From contig NZ_AJYD02000013.1 of the NCBI RefSeq assembly GCF_000286835.2, positions 62,001 to 126,000 on the forward strand: a DNA stretch of 64,000 nt. The letters are read 5' to 3'. The DNA is from Enterovibrio norvegicus FF-33 (GTDB taxonomy: Bacteria; Pseudomonadota; Gammaproteobacteria; Enterobacterales; Vibrionaceae). The translations under genes were made by a program, and so were the position numbers. How positions within the stretch are numbered: the stretch's first letter is position 1; the number at the start of each line of letters is the position of its first letter. Positions 1-8,689 of this stretch are shown here, piece after piece. The notes under the pieces were generated by a model, which was given only the letters and a program-made list of their open reading frames with translations, searched no databases and was not told where the DNA came from.

Positions 1-920
1 TGAGTGTTGGGTTTGATGTTTTAGGGGCAGCAGTCTCTCCAATTGATGGCTCTCTACTCGGTGATCGTGTCATGGTCGCGGATGGCGGAAATGTGCCATT
101 CACTCTCCATTGTGTTGGCAGCTTTGTTGATAAGCTGCCAGCGGATCAAGAAGAAAACATCGTTTATCAAAGCTACCTTGTTTTCTGTCGTGAGATGGAA
201 AAGCGTGGCGAGCCTGTTCGCAACATCGTCATGACGCTGGAAAAGAATATGCCGATTGGATCCGGTTTGGGTTCAAGTGCATGTTCTATTGTGGCGGCAT
301 TGGATGCGATCAATAAATTCCATGATGAAGCGCTCGATGAAACCACGCTTCTTGCTCTGATGGGTGAGATGGAAGCGGCAATTTCAGGCAGTTTGCACTA
401 CGACAACGTCGCGCCGTGTTACTTGGGTGGCTTGCAACTGATGGTCGAGCAGATGGGCATCATTAGTCAGCAAGTGCCTTGCTTTGATGAATGGTATTGG
501 GTGATGGCGTATCCCGGCATTAAAGTGCCTACCGCCGAAGCACGAGCCATTTTACCCGCGCAATATCGTCGCCAGGATGTGATTAATCACGGTCGTCATC
601 TGGCAGGCTTTATCCATGGCTGTTACTCTGGTCAGCCGCAATTGGCAGCGAGTATGATCAAAGATGTGGTGGCTGAACCGTATCGCGAAAAATTGCTGCC
701 GGGTTTTGCGGATGCAAGACGTTATGCACAAGAAGCTGGCGCGCTAGCAACCGGCATCTCTGGTTCTGGCCCGACGCTGTTCAGTATTACCGATGACAAA
801 GAGGTTGCTGAGCGTGTCGCCAAGTGGTTGCAAGACCACTATGTTCAAAATGAAGAAGGATTTGTCCACATCTGTCGATTGGATGTGAAGGGATCGACAG
901 TGACAGGAAGTGAACTATGA
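1..920 (+). CDS. thrB: homoserine kinase ThrB, 5' end cut by window edge
   Basis: Homoserine kinase phosphorylates L-homoserine with ATP, the fourth step of threonine synthesis in the cytoplasm. The reading frame is open from base 3 and gives 305 residues; the usual protein is about 310-320, so only the first dozen or so residues are missing. It is a GHMP kinase: the glycine-rich ATP loop [12 protein letters not shown] is visible, and the C-terminal [11 protein letters not shown] motif is intact. The stop overlaps the thrC start (TGA within ATGA), which indicates translational coupling in a thrABC-type operon; thrA would lie just outside the window. An internal ATG at base 72 is not the real start because the family's conserved N-terminal strand (SVGFDVLG) lies upstream of it. 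Confidence 0.97.
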   Translation, partial: SVGFDVLGAAVSPIDGSLLGDRVMVADGGNVPFTLHCVGSFVDKLPADQEENIVYQSYLVFCREMEKRGEPVRNIVMTLEKNMPIGSGLGSSACSIVAALDAINKFHDEALDETTLLALMGEMEAAISGSLHYDNVAPCYLGGLQLMVEQMGIISQQVPCFDEWYWVMAYPGIKVPTAEARAILPAQYRRQDVINHGRHLAGFIHGCYSGQPQLAASMIKDVVAEPYREKLLPGFADARRYAQEAGALATGISGSGPTLFSITDDKEVAERVAKWLQDHYVQNEEGFVHICRLDVKGSTVTGSEL

Positions 921-2200
921 AGCTTTACAATATCAAGGAAAACGACGAGCAGGTCTCATTCGGACAGGCTGTAAAACAAGGGCTTGGCCGTAATCAAGGC
1001 TTGTTCTTCCCAAGTGAATTACCAAAATTTGATGACATTGATGCGCTGCTAGACAAAGACTTTGTCACACGTAGCAGTGAAATCTTGTCAGCGCTTATCG
1101 GCGATGAACTAACGCCAGACACTGTGCGCAGCATGGTCGAAAACGCGTTTCAGTTCCCTGCGTCCGTTGAAAAAGTCACTGACACCGTTAGCGCGTTGGA
1201 GCTGTTCCATGGCCCTACGCTGGCGTTCAAAGACTTTGGCGGCCGTTTTATGGCGCAATCACTCGCGGCTGTTTCTGACGGTGGCAAAGTGACTATTCTG
1301 ACGGCCACGTCCGGTGACACAGGAGCGGCAGTTGCCCATGCATTTTTTGGCATGGAAAACATCAAAGTGGTTATCTTGTACCCGAAAGGCAAGATCAGCC
1401 CGCTGCAGGAAAAACTGTTCTGTACCCTAGGTGGTAATATCCACACCGTGGCAATCAACGGCACGTTTGATGATTGTCAGGCCATGGTAAAAGATGCGTT
1501 TGACGATGCAGAGCTTCGCGCTGCTATTGGCCTTAACTCAGCAAACTCAATCAATATCAGCCGTTTGATGGCACAGATTTGTTACTACTTCGAAGCGGCA
1601 TCACAGCTGACGAAAGCGCAGCGCGAGAACCTCGTGGTTGCCGTACCAAGTGGTAACTTCGGTAACCTCACTGCAGGTTTGCTGGCGAAAGCGATTGGCT
1701 TGCCAATTAAACGCTTTATTGCCGCGACCAACGTAAATGATACCGTGCCACGTTACCTAAAAACGGGTGAATGGACGCCAACACCAACTATCGCCACGTT
1801 GTCTAACGCCATGGATGTGAGCCAGCCAAACAACTGGCCGCGTATCGAAGAGCTATGTCAGTTGCAAGGCTGGGGCTTGAATGAGTTGGGTTCAGCGGCG
1901 GTAACCGATGAAGAAACGGCAGAAACGTTGAAAGCGATGTTTGATGCGGGTTATCTGTGTGAGCCACATGGTGCTATCGCATACCGTGCGTTGAACGAGC
2001 AACTGCAAGATGGCGAGCATGGCCTGTTCCTTTGTACGGCACACCCTGCGAAATTCAAAGAGTCGGTGGATGAGATCTTGGGGCTAGACATTCCGTTGCC
2101 GGGTCCTTTGGCGAAACATGCCGTGATGGATTTGTTGTCAGTGGAGCAAGATGCAGAATTTGCACAGCTTCGCGCATACCTGATGAAGGTAGCTGGCTGA
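917..2200 (+). CDS. thrC: threonine synthase ThrC
   Basis: Threonine synthase converts O-phosphohomoserine to threonine, a PLP-dependent reaction and the last pathway step. The protein has 427 residues, the normal length for the enterobacterial/Vibrio class. The PLP-binding lysine sits in [11 protein letters not shown] (Lys105), and the cofactor phosphate-binding glycine-rich stretch [10 protein letters not shown] follows. The start overlaps the thrB stop by 4 bases and the 3' end runs into a strong terminator, so this is the last gene of the thr operon. Confidence 0.98.
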   Translation: MKLYNIKENDEQVSFGQAVKQGLGRNQGLFFPSELPKFDDIDALLDKDFVTRSSEILSALIGDELTPDTVRSMVENAFQFPASVEKVTDTVSALELFHGPTLAFKDFGGRFMAQSLAAVSDGGKVTILTATSGDTGAAVAHAFFGMENIKVVILYPKGKISPLQEKLFCTLGGNIHTVAINGTFDDCQAMVKDAFDDAELRAAIGLNSANSINISRLMAQICYYFEAASQLTKAQRENLVVAVPSGNFGNLTAGLLAKAIGLPIKRFIAATNVNDTVPRYLKTGEWTPTPTIATLSNAMDVSQPNNWPRIEELCQLQGWGLNELGSAAVTDEETAETLKAMFDAGYLCEPHGAIAYRALNEQLQDGEHGLFLCTAHPAKFKESVDEILGLDIPLPGPLAKHAVMDLLSVEQDAEFAQLRAYLMKVAG

Positions 2201-2218
2201 TAAGCCTTTGCTGAAAAA

Positions 2219-2248
2219 TAAAAAACCGGCCAATTGGCCGGTTTTTTC
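2219..2248. terminator. bidirectional terminator between thrC and grcA
   Basis: Perfect hairpin ACCGGCC-AATT-GGCCGGT flanked by an A-run on the left and a T-run on the right. It can end both the thr operon (plus strand) and the convergent grcA transcript (minus strand). Confidence 0.92.
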
Positions 2249-2278
2249 ATTCTAGCGATTTGTATATAGAAGTATCTA

Positions 2279-2656
2279 TTACAGAGAGCTAGTGAAAGTA
2301 CGTGCGATAACGTCGCGTTGCTGCTCAGTGGTCAGCGAGTTAAAGCGAACAGCATAACCTGATACACGAATCGTCAACTGTGGGTACTTTTCTGGGTGCT
2401 TAGCAGCATCTTCCAGTGTTTCACGCTTCAGGACGTTAACGTTCAGGTGTTGGCCACCTTCAATTTTCGCTGGTACTTCAATCGCGATATCGCGGCTTTC
2501 GTACTCACCCAGATCGGCGGCTGGGATAACTTGGTCTGCTTCGAAGCCTGCTTTAGCAGCGATGCAACGTGCTTCATTGGTCTCGCTGTTCAGCAGCCAG
2601 ATAGAATTCAGTAGGTCGTCGTTAGCGGCTGTCGTGATTTGAATACCAGTGATCAT
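2279..2656 (-). CDS. grcA: autonomous glycyl radical cofactor GrcA (YfiD)
   Basis: GrcA is a small protein resembling the C-terminus of pyruvate formate-lyase; it replaces the damaged radical-bearing end of PFL after oxygen exposure and at low pH. The 125-residue product carries the radical-site motif RVSGYAVRF with the radical glycine at about residue 100, close to the C-terminus as expected (the E. coli protein has 127). The family is strongly induced under low oxygen by FNR in E. coli. A matching FNR-type promoter is visible upstream (2718-2759). It stands alone, convergent with thrC. Confidence 0.97.
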   Translation of the reverse strand: MITGIQITTAANDDLLNSIWLLNSETNEARCIAAKAGFEADQVIPAADLGEYESRDIAIEVPAKIEGGQHLNVNVLKRETLEDAAKHPEKYPQLTIRVSGYAVRFNSLTTEQQRDVIARTFTSSL

Positions 2657-2717
2657 ATTCTTTCCCCTTGATAGGCTTGGTGGTTTTAATTTTCCATCAT
2701 TTGATGAGCTGGGTACT

Positions 2718-2759
2718 TGTATACCTTACTATCCGTAAGGTTATTTTGATTTTAGTCAA
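2718..2759 (-). promoter_or_regulatory. FNR-type class II promoter of grcA
   Basis: On the minus strand the sequence TTGACTAAAATCAA (2746-2759) differs by one base from the FNR consensus TTGAT-N4-ATCAA. Its centre lies about 29.5 bp before a TATACA -10 element (2718-2723), the geometry of an FNR site at -41.5. Between them is an inverted repeat, CCTTAC-N5-GTAAGG, which could bind a further regulator. The positions are read from sequence; FNR control is inferred from the known E. coli yfiD regulation. Confidence 0.6.
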
Positions 2760-2969
2760 AATACAATCAAAATATGCCCAATTGTCGCCTTTGATTTCTT
2801 GCGCTTAATCAATAAAAACTTAATTATCTGTATTTAAAACAATTCGGTAACAAGCTAAAGATTGGCCAAAAATTACATTTGTAATTTTATTACTACATTT
2901 TGATGGGCGGTTTGCGGTAAATGTTCTGCTTTTATCTTGGATTAAGTAACTTAAACTGTTGTCAGTTAC

Positions 2970-3006
2970 TATACCCAAGCAACCGCAAGATGCTTGTTTG
3001 GGTATA
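2970..3006. repeat. palindromic repeat upstream of nfo
   Basis: The arms TATACCCAA and TTGGGTATA (9 bp) enclose a second short stem, GCA/TGC, giving a 37-bp hairpin that ends 18 bases before the nfo start codon. The inner core, CAACCGCAAGATGC, resembles the arm of another element at 11768-11857, so this looks like a short copy of a dispersed Vibrio palindromic repeat. It would lie in the nfo 5'UTR. Confidence 0.6.
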
Positions 3007-3024
3007 AACAAAGTGAGAAATGTT

Positions 3025-3891
3025 ATGAAATTTATTGGAGCGCATGTTTCGGCTGCAGGAGGGGTAGATAAAGCACCCATGAATGCTGCTGAAATTGGCG
3101 CTAACGCGTTCGCGGTGTTTACCAAGAATCAACGTCAATGGCAGGCAAAACCGTTAGAGGCCTCGACCGTCGCAGCGTTTAAGGCGAAATGCCAAGCATT
3201 GGGCTTTGTGCCCGAAGCAATTCTTCCCCATGACTCGTACTTGATTAATCTGGGTGCGCCAGAAGAAGACAAGCTGATTAAATCTCGCGATGCCTTTATC
3301 GACGAAATGGAACGCTGCCAAACCCTCGGTCTGCCTTTGCTTAATTTTCATCCGGGTAGTCATCTGAAAAAAATCAGCGAAGAAGCGTGCCTATCGTTGA
3401 TTGCTGAATCCATTAACCTTGCCCATGACGCGGTGCCAAATGTGGTTGCTGTTATTGAAAACACCGCAGGGCAGGGAACCAACATGGGTTGGTCGTTTGA
3501 GCAACTCGCTTCGATCATCTCGCAGGTGAGTGACAAATCTCGAGTGGGTGTCTGCATCGATACCTGCCATGCCTTTGCTGCAGGGTATGATCTGCGAACA
3601 CACAGTGCTGCCGAGGCGACATTTGCGGAGTTCGATCGTTTAGTGGGGGTTGATTATCTGCGTGCAATGCACTTGAACGATTCGAAAACGCCGCTTGGTG
3701 GTCGCGTGGATCGTCATCAGGCGCTGGGAGATGGTGAAATTGGCCTACCGTGTTTCGAGGTGATCATGCAAGATCAGCGCTTCAACGGGATACCGCTTAT
3801 TTTGGAAACCATAAAGCCAGAGCGTTGGGCAGATGAAATACGCTTGTTACGTCAGTTTGAGGCTGCGGCAACAGCGCCTGTTGCTATGTAG
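3025..3891 (+). CDS. nfo: endonuclease IV (AP endonuclease) Nfo
   Basis: Nfo cleaves DNA 5' to abasic sites and removes blocked 3' ends in base excision repair, using three zinc ions. I start the gene at the ATG giving [13 protein letters not shown], which matches the family N-terminus; the frame is open further upstream but that part lies in the palindromic repeat. The product has 288 residues (E. coli 285). Conserved metal-binding signatures are visible: [28 protein letters not shown] and [16 protein letters not shown]. The second repair gene, ung, follows 49 nt downstream, so abasic sites made by Ung could be handled by its neighbour. Confidence 0.97.
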   Translation: MKFIGAHVSAAGGVDKAPMNAAEIGANAFAVFTKNQRQWQAKPLEASTVAAFKAKCQALGFVPEAILPHDSYLINLGAPEEDKLIKSRDAFIDEMERCQTLGLPLLNFHPGSHLKKISEEACLSLIAESINLAHDAVPNVVAVIENTAGQGTNMGWSFEQLASIISQVSDKSRVGVCIDTCHAFAAGYDLRTHSAAEATFAEFDRLVGVDYLRAMHLNDSKTPLGGRVDRHQALGDGEIGLPCFEVIMQDQRFNGIPLILETIKPERWADEIRLLRQFEAAATAPVAM

Positions 3892-3940
3892 CGACGGTAT
3901 AGCACGCTTAGGTTCGTAAATTCACACACGCGAGGTCAGC

Positions 3941-4621
3941 ATGACGCAGTCAGTCACTTGGGATGACGTTATTGGTCAGGAAAAAGAACAAGAGTATCTA
4001 AAACAAACGTTGGATACGGTCGCACAGGCGCGAGCACAGGGGAAAGTGATTTACCCACCCCAAGAAGATGTCTTCAATGCTTTTCGTTTCACTGAGTTTG
4101 CTGATGTCAGTGTGGTGATTTTGGGGCAAGACCCTTATCACGGGCCTAATCAAGCGCATGGCCTGTGCTTTTCTGTCCTCCCGGGCATTAAAACACCGCC
4201 GTCTTTGGTGAATATGTATAAAGAGCTAGAACAAGATATTGAAGGCTTTACCGTCCCTGATCACGGCTATTTGAAAAGTTGGGCGGATCAAGGGGTACTG
4301 CTCTTGAATACCGTGCTCACGGTGGAACAAGGTAATGCGAATTCGCACGCGCACTTGGGATGGGAGACCTTCACGGATCGCATCATTGATGCTGTGAATC
4401 AGCATCGAGAGGGTGTGGTCTTCTTGTTGTGGGGAGCACATGCACGCAAAAAAGGGAGAGCGATTGATCGCACTCGTCACCATGTGCTTGAAGGGCCTCA
4501 CCCGTCACCACTGTCAGCTTATCGTGGATTCTTTGGCTGTAAGCATTTTTCTGCCACCAACACTTTACTGGAAGAGATGGGTAAATCTCCGATTAACTGG
4601 CAACCTTCTCTTGATAACTGA
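3941..4621 (+). CDS. ung: uracil-DNA glycosylase Ung
   Basis: Ung excises uracil from DNA, starting base excision repair after cytosine deamination or dUMP incorporation. The 226-residue protein has the water-activating motif [13 protein letters not shown] with catalytic Asp64 and the DNA-intercalation motif [10 protein letters not shown] with His187, at the same positions as in E. coli. It follows nfo by 49 nt. The last codons and the stop lie within a run of four tandem heptamers (4612-4639). Confidence 0.98.
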   Translation: MTQSVTWDDVIGQEKEQEYLKQTLDTVAQARAQGKVIYPPQEDVFNAFRFTEFADVSVVILGQDPYHGPNQAHGLCFSVLPGIKTPPSLVNMYKELEQDIEGFTVPDHGYLKSWADQGVLLLNTVLTVEQGNANSHAHLGWETFTDRIIDAVNQHREGVVFLLWGAHARKKGRAIDRTRHHVLEGPHPSPLSAYRGFFGCKHFSATNTLLEEMGKSPINWQPSLDN

Positions 4622-4639
4622 TAACTGATAGCTGATAGC
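4612..4639. repeat. four tandem heptamers across the ung stop codon
   Basis: TGATAAC occurs twice, then TGATAGC twice, without gaps. The ung stop TGA is the first codon of the second copy. The unit carries stops in several frames, so slippage would hardly change the protein end. Confidence 0.8.
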
Positions 4640-4656
4640 GAAAGCACAACAATATT

Positions 4657-4694
4657 GCCCGCATTCGTGAAACGGATCGCGGGCTATTTTTTTT
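4657..4694 (+). terminator. terminator after ung
   Basis: GCCCGC and GCGGGC form a stem that is followed by a T-rich tract of about nine bases. Confidence 0.85.
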
Positions 4695-4802
4695 GCTCAA
4701 TCCGCGCCAGACATTAACTGAACAAAAAATGACCATGCGCAAGTTCTCATTACTCGGGAGGTTTAGACTGAAAGGGTCGAGTGAATGAAGAAAGGAGGCG
4801 CT

Positions 4803-5330
4803 ATGTTAGTAGCAAGCATTCATAGAGATCACAGTAACATAAGCCGATTGCTTAGATTACTTACCCAAAACTTGGGAGCTATTCGTGATGAGAAGCCTGT
4901 GAACTTTGGGCAGATCCGCGACACGGTAATGTATTTGCAGGAGTATGCGGAAAAATACCATCACCCGAAAGAAGATCTGATCTACCACTATTATGTCTCG
5001 CATTATGACGATCACGAAGGTGTTGCAAAGCTGGATGCTGAGCACGAGGAATTGGCAGTACTCACAGCGGAATTCGCTGACACGGTTGAAATGATATTGA
5101 TGGATGCCGTCATCCCGCTCGATCTGTTCGCGGACAGACTCAACAAGTTTGTTGAGCAGCAGCGCAGTCATTTGGAGTTGGAAGAAAGTTCTGTGTTGCC
5201 AGCCATTGAGAAAACGCTGACGACGGATGACTGGAACTCTTTGCAATCGCAATGGGAGGAAGAGGAGCAAGATCCGCTGTTTGGTGAGCAAGTGGCGGTG
5301 CGCTTTAAAGAGTTGGCTGCCGCGCTATAA
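4803..5330 (+). CDS. hemerythrin-domain protein
   Basis: Predicted cytoplasmic four-helix hemerythrin-like protein of 175 residues that should bind a di-iron centre. Candidate iron ligands are spread as in the family: HRDH near the N-terminus, YHHPKEDLIY, DAEHEE, and HLELEE towards the C-terminus. I chose the ATG at 4803 because AAAGGAGG lies 4 nt upstream of it; an in-frame ATG six codons earlier overlaps that ribosome binding site. Such proteins sense or handle oxygen, nitric oxide or iron, but the specific role here cannot be read. It stands alone between two terminators. Confidence 0.85.
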   Translation: MLVASIHRDHSNISRLLRLLTQNLGAIRDEKPVNFGQIRDTVMYLQEYAEKYHHPKEDLIYHYYVSHYDDHEGVAKLDAEHEELAVLTAEFADTVEMILMDAVIPLDLFADRLNKFVEQQRSHLELEESSVLPAIEKTLTTDDWNSLQSQWEEEEQDPLFGEQVAVRFKELAAAL

Positions 5331-5362
5331 ATATCTCATCAACACCGTTATTCAAAGACAAT

Positions 5363-5389
5363 AAAAAGGCACCGAGTGGGTGCCTTTTT
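5363..5389 (+). terminator. terminator after hemerythrin gene
   Basis: AGGCACC-N5-GGTGCCT hairpin with A-run before and T-run after; it may also serve the convergent DUF3545 gene. Confidence 0.88.
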
Positions 5390-5452
5390 CACGATTCCGT
5401 CTAGCGCACAATCCTGTGCGTGGGAGGGTTAGAAACCAAATGGGTATTCAGC

Positions 5453-5635
5453 CTAAAGCTCAAACTCGCTGCTGCTGAAGTCGCCGAGCATATCAATATC
5501 TTGAAGCTCTCTACGCAGGCGCTGTTGGTCTTTCAGCGCTTCAATCTCTCTCCATTTCCGTTTAGCTTGTTTAGTGCGTCCACCACGTTGTGGTCGTTCT
5601 TGTTCGAAAATGTTGTCAAAGGCAAAGCTATCCAT
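5453..5635 (-). CDS. small DUF3545-family protein
   Basis: Product of 60 residues, very rich in Lys/Arg/Glu/Gln in its middle (RTKQAKRKWREIEALKDQ) with an acidic, serine-rich end. I recognise it as the short DUF3545 family of vibrios and relatives, which has no known function; the identification is from memory of the family pattern. The charged centre is likely helical and could bind nucleic acid or protein, but that is a guess. Confidence 0.75.
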   Translation of the reverse strand: MDSFAFDNIFEQERPQRGGRTKQAKRKWREIEALKDQQRLRRELQDIDMLGDFSSSEFEL

Positions 5636-6262
5636 AAATTCACCTCGTTATCCCTAGCGGTTACTCATTAAGTATCAAACCTTTCATAAAATAAAATTGA
5701 AGTGTTTCTCATTTGTTACACCTCGGTGAAGTTTTCATGAGAGGTCAATCACTATTATAAGTGCGTTGTACAAAATGCGCGCAGTTGCAGTGCGTTAGTG
5801 TGCTTTGGCATCGGTTATTGCAAGCGGTTGCGAGGAATGCGCGAAAAGTCCTGTCATAGCAACAGACTTGCACCACAGACAAAACAGTCACAGTGTGAGA
5901 ACACGAGAAACAGAGGCGTTATTTTCTTGGGGAAATGTTTCGTTTATGTTGATAGAATGCATATTTATTGACTTCTCAACATCTTGTGACGCAATAAATA
6001 TCACACTGATGTGTGTTTGAGTTCATATTGATTTTTAGGTTGGCAACCTTCATCATCTCGCCTCAAATAGCGGGAACCCTCCGCAATACCAAGACACAAA
6101 CAACACTTTTTTGGAGTTTTGAACCCTTTTCTTGTTCAAAAGCTCCTCATCTATTTCGACCGACGCGAGCATGTTCTAGTGTTTGTTGGTTGTTTCAAAT
6201 CGCACGCTCCAATACGGAGACTTAGTCGCTGCGAGAATGTTTATGCGTAAAGAGAGGTAGGC
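5636..6262. other. 627-nt intergenic region with paired hairpins before the AGCS gene
   Basis: No convincing gene. Near its downstream end lie a short hairpin (GCGG/CCGC, 6070-6084) and a longer one (6113-6146: GGAG and TTTTGAA pairing with TTCAAAA and CTCC around one bulged base), about 115 nt before the symporter start. Neither has a terminator T-run. The glycine riboswitch that precedes a symporter of this family in V. cholerae is not recognisable here. Confidence 0.5.
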
Positions 6263-7720
6263 GTGGTAAGTCTGATTAATTTTTTGAACGATCTCATCTG
6301 GGGATCGGTGCTCATCTATCTACTTATCGGTGGCGGGATCTTTTTTACATTGCGTCTTGGCTTCATCCAGATCCGTCATTTTGGCCATATGTTTAAGGTG
6401 ATGAAGAATAGCCGCAAGTCAGATAGCGAAGGTATTTCCTCCTTCCAAGCACTTTGTACTAGCCTCGCAGCCCGTGTGGGTACGGGTAACATGGCTGGTG
6501 TGGCTGTTGCGCTAACGCTAGGTGGCCCTGGTGCTATTTTCTGGATGTGGCTAATTGCCATATTGGGCATGGCGACAGCGTTTGCTGAGAGTACGTTGGC
6601 GCAGCTTTACAAAACCCGTGATGATGACGGGAACTTCCGAGGCGGCCCTGCTTACTATATGGAAAAAGGGCTGGGTATGCGTTGGATGGGCGTCGTCTTC
6701 TCCATCTTGCTTATCGTGGCTTTTGGTCTGGTATTTAACTCTGTTCAAGCTAACTCAATCACGCAAGCCGCCTACGTTGCCTTTGGTTTCGACCCACTTT
6801 ATGTAGGGATTGCACTGGTTCTGATGTCTGCGTTTGTCATCTTCGGTGGCATTCGCAAAATTGCCCGCACGGCGGAATTGATTGTGCCTGTGATGGCGAC
6901 GCTCTACTTGCTGTTGGCCTTCTACATCATGCTGACCAACCTAGAGAAAGTACCCGACGTGTTCGCGTTGATTTTCCGCAGTGCATTTGGGTTAGAAGAA
7001 GCGGCATCAGGCGCATTGGGTTACACCATTGCGCAAGGCATGGTGCAGGGCATTAAACGTGGTTTGTTCTCAAATGAAGCGGGCATGGGCTCAGCGCCGA
7101 ATGCTGCGGCCAGTGCCACACCGTATCCTCCTCATCCTGCATCACAGGGCTATGTTCAGATGCTGGGCGTGTTTGTCGATACCATCGTGATTTGTACCGC
7201 GACAGTCGCCATTATCTTAATGTCAGGCGAATACATGCCGGGCAGTGAGATCACGGGTATTGAACTGACGCAGCGTGCATTGTCGAGTGAAGTGGGCGCG
7301 TGGGGAGAGATTTTTGTGGCCGTCGCCATTTTCTTCTTCGCGTTTACCTCGATTATTGCTAATTACTCTTACGCAGAAACGAACCTGATTTTTCTGGAGC
7401 ACAACCACAAGGCGGGCTTGAATGTCTTCCGCATGATTGTGCTTGGCATGGTGATGTTTGGTGCGATGGCTGAATTGCCTGTGGTGTGGATCATGGCCGA
7501 CACCTCCATGGGGCTAATGGCGATTGTCAACATGGTGGCGATTTTGCTGCTGTCCGGCACGGTCGTGAAATTGGCTAAGGATTATAATCAGCAACTCGAT
7601 AGTGGAAAAGTACCGACCTTCAATAGCCGGCATCACCCAGAAATGCTCACTCAAATTGAGCCGGGCGTGTGGGGTAAACCGAACGAGAACGTATCGGAAA
7701 GCCTATCCTCTAAGGGCTGA
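6263..7720 (+). CDS. alanine/glycine:cation symporter (AGCS family), copy 1
   Basis: Inner-membrane sodium (or proton)-coupled transporter for small neutral amino acids, 485 residues with about ten or eleven hydrophobic segments. Family signatures are clear: ISSFQALCTSLAARVGTGN, GGPGAIFWMW, RGGPAYYMEKG and KRGLFSNEAGMGSAPNAAA. Start is GTG, preceded by AGAGAGG. The long leader upstream contains hairpins of unknown role. A paralogue of the same family lies 1 kb downstream on the other strand. The exact substrate (Ala, Gly or both) is not decided by the sequence. Confidence 0.92.
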   Translation: MVSLINFLNDLIWGSVLIYLLIGGGIFFTLRLGFIQIRHFGHMFKVMKNSRKSDSEGISSFQALCTSLAARVGTGNMAGVAVALTLGGPGAIFWMWLIAILGMATAFAESTLAQLYKTRDDDGNFRGGPAYYMEKGLGMRWMGVVFSILLIVAFGLVFNSVQANSITQAAYVAFGFDPLYVGIALVLMSAFVIFGGIRKIARTAELIVPVMATLYLLLAFYIMLTNLEKVPDVFALIFRSAFGLEEAASGALGYTIAQGMVQGIKRGLFSNEAGMGSAPNAAASATPYPPHPASQGYVQMLGVFVDTIVICTATVAIILMSGEYMPGSEITGIELTQRALSSEVGAWGEIFVAVAIFFFAFTSIIANYSYAETNLIFLEHNHKAGLNVFRMIVLGMVMFGAMAELPVVWIMADTSMGLMAIVNMVAILLLSGTVVKLAKDYNQQLDSGKVPTFNSRHHPEMLTQIEPGVWGKPNENVSESLSSKG

Positions 7721-7752
7721 TTGATTCGGTTTCACCAATGACTATGATTGGA

Positions 7753-7783
7753 AAAAGCCATGCGGCATCGCGTGGCTTTTTTT
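7753..7783 (+). terminator. terminator after AGCS copy 1
   Basis: Nine-bp stem AGCCATGCG/CGCGTGGCT with one wobble pair, followed by a T-run. Confidence 0.9.
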
Positions 7784-7832
7784 GTGCCTAATGGTACTCT
7801 TTCGTTAATAACAGTTTGAAGGGAATAACATT

Positions 7833-8606
7833 ATGTTGATTGTGGTCTCTCCAGCCAAAACCTTGGATTACCAATCACCACTGGCGACGGAGCGTTTCAC
7901 GCAGCCCGCGTTGATCGAGCATTCACAACAACTGATTGAAGTGTGTCGTCAACTAACGCCGGCTGATATCGGCAGTTTGATGAAGGTGAGCGATAAAATT
8001 GCAGGCCTCAATGCCGCGCGCTTTTCAGAATGGTCACCGACATTCACCCCAGACAATGCGCGTCCTGCCATTTTGGCGTTTAAAGGGGATGTGTATACCG
8101 GCCTTGAAGCCGAAACCCTGAGTGACGAAGACTTTAGTTGGTCGCAAGATCATCTGCGGATGCTTTCGGGCCTGTATGGTTTGCTGAGACCATTGGACTT
8201 GATGCAGCCTTATCGCCTTGAAATGGGCACTAAGCTTGCGAACGAGCGTGGGAGTAACCTCTATCAGTTCTGGGGTGACATCATCACAGGTGAGCTTAAC
8301 GGGGCTCTGGCAGCACAAAACGATACTCTATTAGTAAACTTGGCATCGAACGAATACTTCAAGTCGGTGAAGCCTGCCAAGTTGAAAGGGCAGATCATTA
8401 CACCTGTTTTCAAAGATCGTAAAAACGGTCAGTACAAAGTGATCAGCTTTTACGCCAAGAAAGCGCGCGGCATGATGGCGCGTTATATCATCGACAACCG
8501 TATTGATTCTGTTGAAGGCCTGAAGGCGTTCGATATAGCGGGTTACTGGTTCAGCGCAGAAGAATCTAACGACAAAGAGTTGGTGTTCAAACGCGAAGAG
8601 CAGTAG
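7833..8606 (+). CDS. yaaA: peroxide stress protein YaaA
   Basis: YaaA (DUF328) limits intracellular free iron and DNA damage during hydrogen peroxide stress in E. coli. The 257-residue product begins [13 protein letters not shown] and contains [20 protein letters not shown], both family hallmarks. It is a cytoplasmic single-domain protein. It lies alone between the two AGCS symporters; no functional link to them is evident. Confidence 0.95.
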   Translation: MLIVVSPAKTLDYQSPLATERFTQPALIEHSQQLIEVCRQLTPADIGSLMKVSDKIAGLNAARFSEWSPTFTPDNARPAILAFKGDVYTGLEAETLSDEDFSWSQDHLRMLSGLYGLLRPLDLMQPYRLEMGTKLANERGSNLYQFWGDIITGELNGALAAQNDTLLVNLASNEYFKSVKPAKLKGQIITPVFKDRKNGQYKVISFYAKKARGMMARYIIDNRIDSVEGLKAFDIAGYWFSAEESNDKELVFKREEQ

Positions 8607-8632
8607 CGCTTTTGATGTCGATGTGAGGCAAT

Positions 8633-8661
8633 AAAAAAGGTTAGCTTTCGCTAACCTTTTT
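8633..8661. terminator. bidirectional terminator between yaaA and AGCS copy 2
   Basis: AAAAAGGTTAG-CTTTCG-CTAACCTTTTT, symmetric A and T tracts; serves two convergent genes. Confidence 0.92.
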
Positions 8662-8689
8662 CGTTTTGTCTGCTGTCTTTACGTCTAGA

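Noticed and set aside
5805-6225. Two ORFs of about 70 residues in the gap before AGCS copy 1
   Set aside because: No ribosome binding sites and compositions unlike neighbouring proteins; the region has leader-type hairpins instead.
5660-6262. Glycine riboswitch before the symporter
   Set aside because: The conserved strings of the glycine aptamer (the ACCGAAG and CAGGTAAAAGGAC blocks) are not present on either strand, nor before the second symporter.
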